Below, in pieces: positions 39,862 to 49,844 of a DNA stretch of 50,546 nucleotides. The DNA lies in assembly GCA_024281115.1 (NCBI GenBank), contig JAMXLI010000309.1, positions 1 through 50,546 on the forward strand, written 5' to 3'. The DNA is from Terriglobales bacterium. Lineage in GTDB: Bacteria > Acidobacteriota > Terriglobia > Terriglobales > Acidobacteriaceae. Position numbers and translations under genes: made by a program. The notes below the pieces were generated by a model, which was not told the DNA's origin, made no database searches, and worked only from the letters and a program-made list of their open reading frames with translations. The first letter of the stretch is position 1; each line of letters begins with the position of its first letter.

Positions 39862-41106
39862 CTAGAGCTCGCCTCCCAGCGGCAGGCGGCGCTCCGCCAT
39901 CCAGAACAGAACCAGCAGCATGAGTGCCATAGGGAATACAAACCCATTGGCCGCTTCCGTGATGCCCCGTACCAGCGCAAAAATCAGCAGCGACATGGCC
40001 AGCGCCGCCTGCGCCGTGGTGCCCGGCCAGCGCGCCGCCCGGCGCGCCTGCCGGAAGAACGCAAAATACGAAGCCGCCGCCAGCCCCACCCCCACCAGCC
40101 CCAGCGTGAACCACAGGTTCAACCATTCGTCGTGCGCGTGCACCACCCGGATATCGGAAAAGGGCTGCGGCCCGTAGTCGCGGAACGAGAGAAAGCCGTA
40201 TCCCTGAAGGGGGCGGTCGCGAATCATGTCCAGCGTCTGCTGCCACAACTCGGTACGACCGGAGAAGCTTTCCACCCGGCTGCGGCCCTCACTCTGGTAG
40301 ACGCGGTTCAACACCAGCGGCACCGCGACCAGCGCCAGCACCAGCACCAGCAGCGTGGCCCCCACCTTCTGCCAGCGCGGCCGGCGGCTGCGCAGGAAAT
40401 ACATGAAGCAGGCGATGGCAAAGGCGCCCAGGGCGGTCTTGCTGCCGCTGCGCAAAAGCGTGACCAGCAGCACAAGCCCGACGCCCACCCAGAACAACCG
40501 CTCCCAGGAACGCCGCGCGGCGCGTAGCACCAGGTAGATGGTGCAGAGCAGCGCCACCCCGGTGTAGTTCCCTACCGAGTTGGGGTGCAGCAGGTCGTCA
40601 TCGCCCAGCCGCGCGCCGGAGTGCGCCAGGAACACCAGGGCGAGCACCGACAACACCGCTGTCCCCAGCACCAGGCCCTCCACGGAACGCAGCGCAACAA
40701 ACTCCAGGTCGCCCAGCCGCACCAGCAACACCACGATGAGCAGGTCCAGCAGCATGAGGCCCCAGTAGCCGACCGCGCTTGCGGGAGTATCGGAGTGCGT
40801 CCAAAGCAGGCTGGCGGCCGCCCAGGCCATGAACAGGAACATCAGCTTGGCGGCGCCCGGCCACACAATTTCGCTCTCGCCCACGCGGTGCAGCACCAGG
40901 CGTGAGACGAAGGCGAAGAACAGGACGGCGAAGAACAGAGCATCGCCGAAGCTGAGCACCAGGGTTCCGGTGGCCGGGTTGTTGGCGAACAGAAAAACCA
41001 GCACCGGCTTCACTCCCACGAAGAACCAGAAGAGGAAGCCAACGGTCTCGATCAAGCTGCGGCTGTGGACGCCGACCCGGGGTACGATGTAGCTCTGCGT
41101 GCTCAT
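39862..41106 (-). CDS. O-antigen ligase/polymerase-like membrane protein (Wzy/WaaL type)
   Basis: Multi-TM; GRTELWQQTLDMIRDRPLQGYGFLSF...VVHAHDEWLNLWFTLGLVGVG. Confidence 0.85.
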   Translation of the reverse strand: MSTQSYIVPRVGVHSRSLIETVGFLFWFFVGVKPVLVFLFANNPATGTLVLSFGDALFFAVLFFAFVSRLVLHRVGESEIVWPGAAKLMFLFMAWAAASLLWTHSDTPASAVGYWGLMLLDLLIVVLLVRLGDLEFVALRSVEGLVLGTAVLSVLALVFLAHSGARLGDDDLLHPNSVGNYTGVALLCTIYLVLRAARRSWERLFWVGVGLVLLVTLLRSGSKTALGAFAIACFMYFLRSRRPRWQKVGATLLVLVLALVAVPLVLNRVYQSEGRSRVESFSGRTELWQQTLDMIRDRPLQGYGFLSFRDYGPQPFSDIRVVHAHDEWLNLWFTLGLVGVGLAAASYFAFFRQARRAARWPGTTAQAALAMSLLIFALVRGITEAANGFVFPMALMLLVLFWMAERRLPLGGEL

Positions 41107-42353
41107 GCGAGATTGCCGCCCGCCAAAAGAGTTTGCGGCTCGCCCGCGTAACAGGAAGCCACGATGTTTTCCCAGCGAAAATCGCGCGCGCGCGCCAAGG
41201 CGCCGCACGCGGCCCGCTGCCATTCCTGGGGGGAAGCCAATTCGAGCACGGCCTCGGCCAGCCCGCTGACTACATCCGCTTCCGAGCGCTGGGCGGTAGC
41301 CACCGCGCGGCCGCACTCGCGGTTGACAATCACGCCCGGACCGCCCAGATCCAGGCAAACCACGGGCAATCCTCGCGCCAGCGATTCCAGCACCACGTTG
41401 CCGCTCGACTCGTGCAGGCTGGGAAACAGCAGCACGTCATGCTGCGCGTACGCCTGTAACGCTTGTTCCTGGGGAAGCCACGGCACCCACTGCACCGAGG
41501 CGTCCAGCTTCAGCCCGGCCGCCACGCCGTGCAGCCACTTCTCGTCGGGACCGCTGCCGATCACCGTCATGCGGGCCTGCGGTAGCGTTGTGCGCGCTTC
41601 CGCAAAGGCGCGCAGCGCCAGGTGCAATCCCTTCCAGTAGATGAGCCGCCCCATGTACAGCACGCGCAACTGCCGCAAATCGCGATCTTCCACGCGCGGC
41701 ACCGCGACCGGCGCGGAGTCGGTGCCGATCTCGAGCTGCACGCGGCACTTGTGCCGGTAGGCTGCCGGGATGCGCGCCTCGGTTTCGCGCGTCTTGCACA
41801 GGATGAGGTCCGAGCGCCGGAACACCGTCCGGCTCACGGGATGAACGGCCACGGCAGCGTTGGCGGAATCGCGCACGTGCTCCAGCAGGCGCCGCTTCCA
41901 GGGAAAGCCCCGGCGCAACGCCCGGGGAGCGCGTTCCCCGCCGCCGATCGGGCCGAAGGTGAATGGTTTGTTCAACAGCATCATGAACGACGGAAGATGG
42001 AACCCGCCAAATGTAATGTGGTGTACGCGATCAAACTGCACGTTCCGTGCCAGCGCTTGCGCCCGGCGGTACGCTCCCCACTGCCACAGCGTGTAATACA
42101 GGCGGATGCCCCGTCCGCCTTTCTTCCACCACCGCGCCCAGCGCGGCAGGTCGTAATACTCGAACCGCAGGTTCGGCTGCGGAAAGCGGTGCAGCTCGGC
42201 CTCGATCGGCAACTGGTTGTTCGCGCGCGTGATAACCCACACGCGATGTCCCAGGCGCGCCAGCTCCCGGGCCCAATGCCAGCCCACCCCGGGCTCGGAG
42301 CCTTTCCCCGGCTCGCAGGCATAAGCCGAAAGCAAAATGTTCAAAGCCGGCAC
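41103..42353 (-). CDS. Glycosyltransferase (GT4-like)
   Basis: GTG start VPALNILLSAYACEPGKGSEPGVGWHWARELARLGHRVWVITR...VLYMGRLIYWKGLHLALRAFAEA...LLFPSLHESSGNVVLESLARGLPVVCLDLGGPG; 4-nt overlap with downstream polymerase. Confidence 0.9.
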   Translation of the reverse strand: MPALNILLSAYACEPGKGSEPGVGWHWARELARLGHRVWVITRANNQLPIEAELHRFPQPNLRFEYYDLPRWARWWKKGGRGIRLYYTLWQWGAYRRAQALARNVQFDRVHHITFGGFHLPSFMMLLNKPFTFGPIGGGERAPRALRRGFPWKRRLLEHVRDSANAAVAVHPVSRTVFRRSDLILCKTRETEARIPAAYRHKCRVQLEIGTDSAPVAVPRVEDRDLRQLRVLYMGRLIYWKGLHLALRAFAEARTTLPQARMTVIGSGPDEKWLHGVAAGLKLDASVQWVPWLPQEQALQAYAQHDVLLFPSLHESSGNVVLESLARGLPVVCLDLGGPGVIVNRECGRAVATAQRSEADVVSGLAEAVLELASPQEWQRAACGALARARDFRWENIVASCYAGEPQTLLAGGNLA

Positions 42354-42418
42354 CGATTGTCCTTGAGGGCTACTACTTTGGAAAGTAACAGCGGTACCCC
42401 GGCCCAGAATTTCCGAAG

Positions 42419-43285
42419 TCACTTGCAGGTGGTTACCTCGGCGGTCTTGCGCTGCGCCATGGCCGGCTCCAACCCGGGCATGGACGGCGGCTCGATGTAA
42501 ATCTTTTCCTTGGGCGAATAGCATCCCAGGACGACGCGCCACAAGGTGCGCGCGCTCATGGCCAGGCGCCGCTTCAGCGTGTAGAAGGCCGGCTTGGCGG
42601 TGCCCCAGTAGCGCTCGCGGATGCGCAGGTCTTCCAGGTAAGTCTTGTCGCGCAGGCGCGTGTTCTTCTGCTCGGCGTAGAAGCGCATGCACGACCAGAG
42701 GCGGCGCATGTGCTTGATCCTGGCGCCGGCATAAGCGAAGCGGATCCACAGGTCGGCGTCCATGGAGAGATCGAATGCGGGGTCCAGCCCGCCTACCTTG
42801 TCGTAGATGCGCTTGCGCCAGAACGCCGACATGCCGGGAATGTAGTTGTAGGTGTACATCCACAGCGCGCGATTGAAGGGGATCTCGCGGCGCGGCGCGA
42901 TCGCATTGCCTTCGCCGTCTACCCACAGCGTGTCGCCGTACACCATGTCCACGCCGGGATGTTTCAGGAAATACTCGCCCACCTCGCGCAGGCTGCCGGG
43001 ACGGAGCAGATCGTCGCTGTTGATCCAGCACTGGATGTCGCCGGTGGAGCGGTTGAAACCCTTGATCAGGCCCCGCGTCTGTCCCCCATCCGGCTCGCTC
43101 ACCCAGTAGGCAATTTGCGAGCTGTAGCGGCGGATGATCTCGACGCTGCCATCCTTGGAACCGCCGTCAATGACGATCAGCTCCAGGTTGGGGTAGTTCT
43201 GGTCGAGGATGCTGCGCAGGGTCGCTTCCAGGAAGCGCTCCTGGTTGTACGAAGGAACGATCACGCTGATTTTCGGCAGATTCAT
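42419..43285 (-). CDS. Glycosyltransferase family 2
   Basis: MNLPKISVIVPSYNQERFLEATLRSILDQNYPNLELIVIDGGSKDGSVEIIRRY...WINSDDLLRPG. Confidence 0.94.
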   Translation of the reverse strand: MNLPKISVIVPSYNQERFLEATLRSILDQNYPNLELIVIDGGSKDGSVEIIRRYSSQIAYWVSEPDGGQTRGLIKGFNRSTGDIQCWINSDDLLRPGSLREVGEYFLKHPGVDMVYGDTLWVDGEGNAIAPRREIPFNRALWMYTYNYIPGMSAFWRKRIYDKVGGLDPAFDLSMDADLWIRFAYAGARIKHMRRLWSCMRFYAEQKNTRLRDKTYLEDLRIRERYWGTAKPAFYTLKRRLAMSARTLWRVVLGCYSPKEKIYIEPPSMPGLEPAMAQRKTAEVTTCK

Positions 43286-44433
43286 GACAACGAACTCCAC
43301 TCCGCAAAACGGTCGATGAGCTTTCCATAACGGAGCACCACCATGTCGCCACGGTCGTCGCCGTTATTGGACTCCAGGTAGAACAGACAAACATCCAGCA
43401 GGTAAGCCAGCATTTGCGCCGGCGCGGCCACGCACTTCGAAGCGCCCTCGGGCAGGCCGCCCGCCTCGCTTACCGCGCTGCGCACGGCGCTGCGCGCCTG
43501 GCCCACGCTGACGTCTTTGCGCACAGCCACCGGCATCAGGTGGTAATGGAACAGGTCGTACAGGGGCGTATAGCCTTCGCGCGCAAACTCCCAATCGAAC
43601 ACGAACAGCCGGTCCGCCGACTCCAGCATGTTCCAACCGGCGAAATCGCGGTGCGCGGCCACCATGGGCAGCGGAGCGGCGTCCAGTTCCTGTCCCACAA
43701 GGGCCAGGGCATTCTCCGCCCGGCGCCGCCACTCGTCCGTCAGCTTGCCGTGCAGCGCTCCAAAAGTTTCGTGCAGCGCCGCTTGCATGCGGCTGCCGCA
43801 AAAGCCTGCGTGCGGAGCCGTCGCCTGCTGCAGGTGCGCGAGAAACTGAAGATGGTGGAGCTGGGGACGGCGGCTGCTGCCAGGCTCGCCTGCGCCCGCG
43901 CCCTCCAGCAACACGCAGGCGCTGGCGCGCTCGAAAAAGTCGATCAGGCGCGGCACCTGGACGGCCAGCGGCGTGCCCGCCAGCCGCGCCAGCCAGCGCG
44001 CCTCGTTACACAGCAGAGCGGCTGCGGCATCGCTGGTGCCAACCTTGGCGATGGCCAGCGGCTCGCCTTCCTCTCCCATGAAAAACACCGTGTTCTTGGT
44101 GTAGGGACCCGGCGTTCCGATGCGCGCGATGCTCACCGCCTGGGGATTGCCCGCAACCTCTTTCAGTTCCCGCAGCAGTTCGGTTTCGCGCAGCCACGCG
44201 GGGGCCGGCGAGTAGCGCATGGTCAGGCTTTCCATGGCCTGCATGGCCAGGCGCTTGCCGGCGGGCAGAAACGTCGCCAATCCCAGGGAAGCCAGCTTGC
44301 GCTGCACCGGCACGATGAAGCGCGTGCGGCGCAGGTCCGAGATGGCGCGGTGGGTAGCCGTTTCACGCGTGGTCGAGGACCACAGCGGCGATCCTGCGGC
44401 TTGCTCCGTCCAGGTTTGTGCTAAGACCGCCAT
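43282..44433 (-). CDS. Aminoglycoside phosphotransferase/choline kinase-fold family protein
   Basis: PMVAAHRDFAGWNMLESADRLFVFDWEFAREGYTPLYDLFHYHL (H-x-D-x4-N and D-x-E/D kinase motifs). Confidence 0.8.
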   Translation of the reverse strand: MAVLAQTWTEQAAGSPLWSSTTRETATHRAISDLRRTRFIVPVQRKLASLGLATFLPAGKRLAMQAMESLTMRYSPAPAWLRETELLRELKEVAGNPQAVSIARIGTPGPYTKNTVFFMGEEGEPLAIAKVGTSDAAAALLCNEARWLARLAGTPLAVQVPRLIDFFERASACVLLEGAGAGEPGSSRRPQLHHLQFLAHLQQATAPHAGFCGSRMQAALHETFGALHGKLTDEWRRRAENALALVGQELDAAPLPMVAAHRDFAGWNMLESADRLFVFDWEFAREGYTPLYDLFHYHLMPVAVRKDVSVGQARSAVRSAVSEAGGLPEGASKCVAAPAQMLAYLLDVCLFYLESNNGDDRGDMVVLRYGKLIDRFAEWSSLS

Positions 44434-45716
44434 GGTTGCAGGATCACTCCGTTGAAGGCTGAAACCACTTCCGGCAGCGGCCGCGCCGCGTCGATGATGA
44501 TGCCGTTCTTCATGTTGCCGACAATCTGGCGATAGGCTTCACGTTGCCGGATGCTTTCCTCCGCGGTTACTTCCTGCTTGCGCGCCTGCAACACCTCGGC
44601 GGGGGCGTCCAGCAGAATGCAGACATCCGGCTTGAGAATGAGCTTGCCGATGAGCTTCACCAGCCATTTGGGCCCACGGAAGCGGTAGCGCATGGGGTCC
44701 ACGACCAGGTCGAGGTAATAGCGGTCGAAGATAATGACCGTGTTCTTGGCGCGCAGATGGGTCAGCCGCAGCCAGTACGACAAATTCCAGTCCATGGCCA
44801 TGAACAGCAGTTTGGCCACCGAGATGAAGCTGCCCCGCGGCAGGCGTCCGTGGGGATCGAGCACCGGGCCACGCTGCAACTGCGCGAAGCGGAAAAAGCG
44901 GGGATACCAGTGATACAGCTTCAGCTGGTGCAGGGTCTTGCCCAATTCCTCCTCGGCAATGCGCAGAACGGAAGACTTGCCGCTGCCGTCCGGCCCCATG
45001 ACGGCCACCATGGGCGCCGGGGGACAGGCGCGCAGCTTGATTTCGCGCGCCCAGAATTGCGCGTAACGGACCAGGGTACCGGCCACATCGCGAGACAGGC
45101 TTCTCCGCCACACCGCGCGGCGCAGGCTGGCAACATGGCGCGCCGACTCCTCCGGACGCCCTTCCCGGGCCCACTGCCACAGCCGTTCACCCCAGGCATT
45201 TCCGAAGGCCCAAGCCAGGCACGACCGCAGTTCCTCCCCGTCCGTCGCCGCCGCCTGCAGGATCACATCGCGGTATCGCGCCTTGAAGAAGCCGCCGAAC
45301 AACAGGCTGGTAAACCACGACACCATGGCCTCGTGGGCGAGCCGCGGCCGGGCAAACTCGCCCTCGCGCACAGCTTCGCGCAGTACTTTGCCGGCATCTA
45401 GAAAAATCGCGCCCCGCCACTCCAGGCGCTGCAGGAAATCAATGTGTCCCCAGGGATAGAAATACCCCTCCACGTACGAGCGACGGCAGCGCCAGAGGGG
45501 GGCGCCCGCCGCCTCAACCAGCTTGCGTCCCGCCGCCGCGGCGTCCGCCACCAGCAGGTCGAGATCGCCCTTACGAGCGAAATTGCCCCATACGTCGTGG
45601 TTGCGCAGCACCACGAACTCGGGATACCCCAGGAAGAAGCCGCTCAAGGCCTCCCGTGGCACTTGCGTGGAAGGGGGGGCCGGCGTGGTGACCATGGCTG
45701 GTTCGGCAATGCTCAC
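44421..45716 (-). CDS. Nucleotidyltransferase-like + thymidylate-kinase-like P-loop fusion
   Basis: N-terminal NFARKGDLDLLVADAAAAG; C-terminal MVAVMGPDGSGKSSVLRIAEEEL (Walker A), VIIFDRYYLDLVVDPMRYRF, CILLDAPAEVLQARKQE. GTG start overlaps upstream gene stop (GTGA). Confidence 0.78.
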   Translation of the reverse strand: MSIAEPAMVTTPAPPSTQVPREALSGFFLGYPEFVVLRNHDVWGNFARKGDLDLLVADAAAAGRKLVEAAGAPLWRCRRSYVEGYFYPWGHIDFLQRLEWRGAIFLDAGKVLREAVREGEFARPRLAHEAMVSWFTSLLFGGFFKARYRDVILQAAATDGEELRSCLAWAFGNAWGERLWQWAREGRPEESARHVASLRRAVWRRSLSRDVAGTLVRYAQFWAREIKLRACPPAPMVAVMGPDGSGKSSVLRIAEEELGKTLHQLKLYHWYPRFFRFAQLQRGPVLDPHGRLPRGSFISVAKLLFMAMDWNLSYWLRLTHLRAKNTVIIFDRYYLDLVVDPMRYRFRGPKWLVKLIGKLILKPDVCILLDAPAEVLQARKQEVTAEESIRQREAYRQIVGNMKNGIIIDAARPLPEVVSAFNGVILQPWRS

Positions 45717-46843
45717 GAAGGGCAAACCTCCAGATATGTCGTGCGCGTCCACTGGTCGGCGATCAGGCGCCAGTTCAGCTGGTTCTCGATCATGGCGCGG
45801 GAATTCCGGCTGAAGCCGGCGACGTCGTGGGCAAAATACTTTGCCTCGAAAATCTTCAAGGCCTCCGCGATCTGCGCCGGCCGGTTTTCGGCGAGAACGA
45901 ATCCCGACTGGAAGGATTCGACATAATCGCCGAGATTGGTTTCCCGGCTCACCAGCAGCGGCTTGCCCATGGCGGCGGCTTCCAGACAGCCGGTAGGCAT
46001 CACATCGCGCCTCGACGTCGAAACCACCAGGTCCATGTTGGCGATGGCTTGCAGCTTTTCCTCTTTGAATCGCGCACCCAGGAACACCACGCTGTCGGCC
46101 AGGCCAAGCGTCCCCGCGGCGCGCTCGAGTTCTTCCCGGTGCGGACCGTCGCCCAGCAACCACAACACTCCGCGGCCGCCACCGCGCTTGTATTGCGCGA
46201 AACCTTCCAGCAGCAGGTCGAGGCCCTTGGTGATCATGTCGAGGCGGCCGATGAAACCCGCCACCGGACGTGGCGAAGGCATGGGCTTCGCGACGAAGCC
46301 CTCCAGAAAGCTCAAGTCCTGTCCGTTGGGCACGGTGATGACGCGCGCGCCGGGCACCTGGCCCAGAATGTCGCAGCGTTCGCCTTCGCACACCGCGTGC
46401 ACCAGCGTGGCCTGGGCCAGCATGGCGCGATCAAACAGCGCAATGAAGATCTTTTTGGCCAAGCCGTTCTGCCGCAGGCTGCCGGGCGCGAACCCGCCGT
46501 GCGGGCTGACCCCGTAAGGAATTCCTTGCCGCCGCAGGCGACGCGCAATCATGGGAAATTCAGGAATGAAGACGCCGTGCATGTGGACGCGATGCTGCGG
46601 GCCCAACTCCTGCAGCGCGGCCTTCACCCCGTCGCTCAACAGGAAACGGCTGCGGCAGGTGGGAAAAATGCGCAGCTTGTACTCGTGCTCATGCGAAGCC
46701 GGCCGCTTGGAATCGGTCAGACCCCAGACTTGCACCTCGTGCCCCGAGCGGTGCTGCTCGGTGGCCAGGTAGTGCACCACCTTGTTGACGCCGCTCATGG
46801 TGTGCGGGTTGGCCTTGCCGACCAGAATGTGAACGATCTTCAT
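45713..46843 (-). CDS. Glycosyltransferase (GT4-like)
   Basis: MKIVHILVGKANPHTMSGVNKVVHYLATEQHRSGHEVQVWG...VAGFIGRLDMITKGLDLLLEGFAQY...TSRRDVMPTGCLEAAAMGKPLLVS. Confidence 0.92.
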   Translation of the reverse strand: MKIVHILVGKANPHTMSGVNKVVHYLATEQHRSGHEVQVWGLTDSKRPASHEHEYKLRIFPTCRSRFLLSDGVKAALQELGPQHRVHMHGVFIPEFPMIARRLRRQGIPYGVSPHGGFAPGSLRQNGLAKKIFIALFDRAMLAQATLVHAVCEGERCDILGQVPGARVITVPNGQDLSFLEGFVAKPMPSPRPVAGFIGRLDMITKGLDLLLEGFAQYKRGGGRGVLWLLGDGPHREELERAAGTLGLADSVVFLGARFKEEKLQAIANMDLVVSTSRRDVMPTGCLEAAAMGKPLLVSRETNLGDYVESFQSGFVLAENRPAQIAEALKIFEAKYFAHDVAGFSRNSRAMIENQLNWRLIADQWTRTTYLEVCPS

Positions 46844-48135
46844 GCCCCGACGGCCTCGCGGTCGCGTTGCGCGAATGTGTAGATCAGGATGCCCAAGGCA
46901 ACAACGTGCACGAACAACATGCCAAACATCGTGCCGTTCAGCCGCCATTGCCGCGCCAGGGGCACCGCCGTCAGCAGCGAAATGGAGGTGGTCGCGATAT
47001 ACGACCAGAAGATCGGCCGCGTGCGTTCGACCGCGCGCAGACCGGCGCGCAGCACCAGGTTGGCGAACATGATCAGGTACAGCACGGCGTACCACCGCAG
47101 GACGTAGCCGTAACCCACGTATCCGGGGCCGTAGAGGACCTTAAGCCAGAAGTCGGGCGCCACCGATACCACGGCGGCAAACAGCGCGGTGACCCCGCCC
47201 CAGAACGTACCCACGCCCCGCAGGTAGCGCACCATGGATTTGCGTCCCTCAAAATGCAGCAGGCGCGAGGCGGTCGCGGGCAGCACATTCTCCAGTCCCT
47301 GGAACCAGACGTGAGTGACCGCGATCAGGCTTTGGGCAACGCGGAAGATGCCGGCCGCGGCCGCGCCCCAGACCCAGGTGGCGGCCACAATAAAGAAGTT
47401 GCCCGAACTCCACTGCATCAGGGCGCAGGCGGCCAGCCACTTGGCAAAGTGCCAGTTGCGCAACGCAATGGGACGCAGCTTGTCGCCCGGCCATACCGGC
47501 TTCGGCAGCTTAAACAGGCTGAACAGGACCGCCAGCAGCGACGTTCCCCCGATGACGTACAGCGCCATGGCCGCGTCACCCTGGTGTTTCCAGAACAGCA
47601 CCGCCAGGATGGCTACCTGCCCGGCATAACTGATGCCGTCGCTCAGGAACGCCCAGAAAGCTTTTTGCACCGTGAAGAAGTAGCGGCGGAAGTACTCTTG
47701 CATTTCCCAGGCAAAGCCTACGAAGGCCAGCGGCAGGGCCAGGGAGGCAATGTGCCATTGCGGGTAGAAATAGGCGCTGGCGCACACGCCCAGCACAATC
47801 AGGACAAAGGTGAGGCAGGCCATCACCACCTGCTGCAGCAGGGTCACGCTGAAGAAGACGGGCGCATCGCGCTCCTCCTGCTTGGGGCCGATGCTCATCA
47901 TGGGCGAGATGACCAGGGCCATCTGCAGGCTGTTGAAGAAGAGCACTGCCATCCACGCCAGCGTGAAGATGCCGAACTCCTGCATGCCCAGCAGCCGGGC
48001 CAGCAGCACGTTGGTGAGGAAGTTCATCCCGCTCACCAGCGCCTGGTCGCCCAGCGCCCACGCCTCGCGGCGCAGCCGGGAGAGGTGGCTCTCCGGACGC
48101 AGTACTTCAACCCGTTCTGGAGCTAGAGTGGCCAA
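46840..48135 (-). CDS. Polysaccharide flippase (Wzx-like)
   Basis: Multi-TM; REAWALGDQALVSGMNFLTNVLLARLLGMQEFGIFTLAW; ATGA overlap with the next glycosyltransferase. Confidence 0.85.
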   Translation of the reverse strand: MATLAPERVEVLRPESHLSRLRREAWALGDQALVSGMNFLTNVLLARLLGMQEFGIFTLAWMAVLFFNSLQMALVISPMMSIGPKQEERDAPVFFSVTLLQQVVMACLTFVLIVLGVCASAYFYPQWHIASLALPLAFVGFAWEMQEYFRRYFFTVQKAFWAFLSDGISYAGQVAILAVLFWKHQGDAAMALYVIGGTSLLAVLFSLFKLPKPVWPGDKLRPIALRNWHFAKWLAACALMQWSSGNFFIVAATWVWGAAAAGIFRVAQSLIAVTHVWFQGLENVLPATASRLLHFEGRKSMVRYLRGVGTFWGGVTALFAAVVSVAPDFWLKVLYGPGYVGYGYVLRWYAVLYLIMFANLVLRAGLRAVERTRPIFWSYIATTSISLLTAVPLARQWRLNGTMFGMLFVHVVALGILIYTFAQRDREAVGA

Positions 48136-48166
48136 CAGGAAGTCCTAAAAGGCTGAAACAGCCGCG

Positions 48167-49717
48167 CTAATCCCCTGCTCCCTTGAACACGGCGGGAATA
48201 GTCTGGAGAAGGATTTTGACATCCATGGTGGGACTCCAGTTCTCGATGTACTCAAGGTCGAGCGCGATATTGCGTTCAAAGGAAGGGTCGCGGCGCGCTT
48301 TGATCTGCCACAGCCCGGTGATGCCGGGGGTGACGTCGAGCCGGCGCAGGTGCTCCAGGCTGTACTGGTCCACCTCGTCCTCGATGGGAGGACGCGGCCC
48401 CACCAGGCTCATGTCGCCCTTGAGCACGTTCCACAACTGCGGCAGCTCGTCCAGGCTGTATTTGCGCAGGATCTTGCCCACCCGGGTAATGCGCGGATCG
48501 TTTGCGATTTTGAAAAACGGGCCCTGACGTTCGTTCATGGCGCGGAGGCGCGCGCGCAGCTCATCCGCATTGTTCACCATGGTGCGGAACTTGTAGAAAG
48601 CAAAGCGCCGTCCCTTTTTGCCGATGCGCACGGAGCGGTACAGCGCCGGGCCCTCGGAATCGAGCTTCACCGCCACCGCGATCAGCGCCATGAGCGGCGA
48701 CGCGATCAGCAGAAGCAGGCCGGAGCCGGCCACATCCATGATGCGCTTGAAGAAAAGCGCAATCGCGGGGATCGGTTCGCGATGGACGGCCAGCACCGGC
48801 ACCTCTCCCATGTAGCTGAGTGGAGCACGCCGGGTCAAGTCCGTAAAAAGGTCCGGCACGATGCGGACGTCGAGCCGGCTGCGCCGGGCCTGCAACGCCA
48901 CCTCGCGCACGACCTCCCGGTCGAGCGGTTGGGTAATGAAAACTTCATCGATAAAGTGAGCGCGTGCCACCTGCGGCAAGTCTTCCAGCTGACCGAGCAC
49001 GTTCACGTCATCGGCCGGGTCGGTGTCCAGGAAACCGCGCACCACGTATCCCAGCTTGCGATTGCGTTCGAAGTAGTTGGCCAGCTTGCGGCCGGCGTCG
49101 CTGACGCCCACAATCAGGATGTTGCGCACCGCCTGGCCCTGGGCCACGCGCAACTCAAACATTCCGCGCCGTATCACGCGCCAGCCCGCCAGGGTCGCCA
49201 TGTCGAGCGTCGCCGCGATCGCCAGAACGGTCAGCGGAAACGTGCTGCTGCCGCCCAGCGAAATGAAGATGGCGAACAGCAGGCCGGCCAGGATCAGCGA
49301 CTTCCACACCGACAGCGTCTCGTCCAGCTTCGAGCGGTTGGGTTGCAGCCGGTACAGCCCGTAGTTGTGGCAGAACAGCACCGTGAAGGTGCCGAACAGC
49401 AGCATCAACGCCAGGTGCTCACGGCTGAACCAGATGCCGTGAATGCGATACATGCCCGGGTGGTAGGGCTTGCGGAACAGGAACTTGATGTAGAACGCCG
49501 CCAGCGAGTTGATGGTCAGCAGCAGGAAGTCAAGGGTGATCAGTCCCAGGCGCGCCCAGCGCGAATCGGGAACATGCCACAGCTCTGCTGCGTCCTTCTC
49601 GGCGCCTGCCCTCGGGCGAACGACCTCGAGCTGGGGAAGTTCGGCGACGATGTTTCGCAGTGCGCTGATTGTGGTCGGGCGGTGCGCCTCAGTTGCCACG
49701 GTTACCTCTATTTCCAA
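48167..49717 (-). CDS. Undecaprenyl-phosphate sugar phosphotransferase (WcaJ/polyprenyl glycosylphosphotransferase)
   Basis: [59 protein letters not shown]...[26 protein letters not shown]...[15 protein letters not shown]. Confidence 0.96.
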   Translation of the reverse strand: MEIEVTVATEAHRPTTISALRNIVAELPQLEVVRPRAGAEKDAAELWHVPDSRWARLGLITLDFLLLTINSLAAFYIKFLFRKPYHPGMYRIHGIWFSREHLALMLLFGTFTVLFCHNYGLYRLQPNRSKLDETLSVWKSLILAGLLFAIFISLGGSSTFPLTVLAIAATLDMATLAGWRVIRRGMFELRVAQGQAVRNILIVGVSDAGRKLANYFERNRKLGYVVRGFLDTDPADDVNVLGQLEDLPQVARAHFIDEVFITQPLDREVVREVALQARRSRLDVRIVPDLFTDLTRRAPLSYMGEVPVLAVHREPIPAIALFFKRIMDVAGSGLLLLIASPLMALIAVAVKLDSEGPALYRSVRIGKKGRRFAFYKFRTMVNNADELRARLRAMNERQGPFFKIANDPRITRVGKILRKYSLDELPQLWNVLKGDMSLVGPRPPIEDEVDQYSLEHLRRLDVTPGITGLWQIKARRDPSFERNIALDLEYIENWSPTMDVKILLQTIPAVFKGAGD

Positions 49718-49844
49718 TCGTCCTTGGATTCAGCTGAGCTGGATACCGGTTGCAAACGGCAGCGGCCCAGGCGAGGGGAGGGATGTGAGTCCGGAGCGTG
49801 GCGCCAGGGGTAACTCGCCTTAACCCCGCCGCCCGTTCAAAGTT

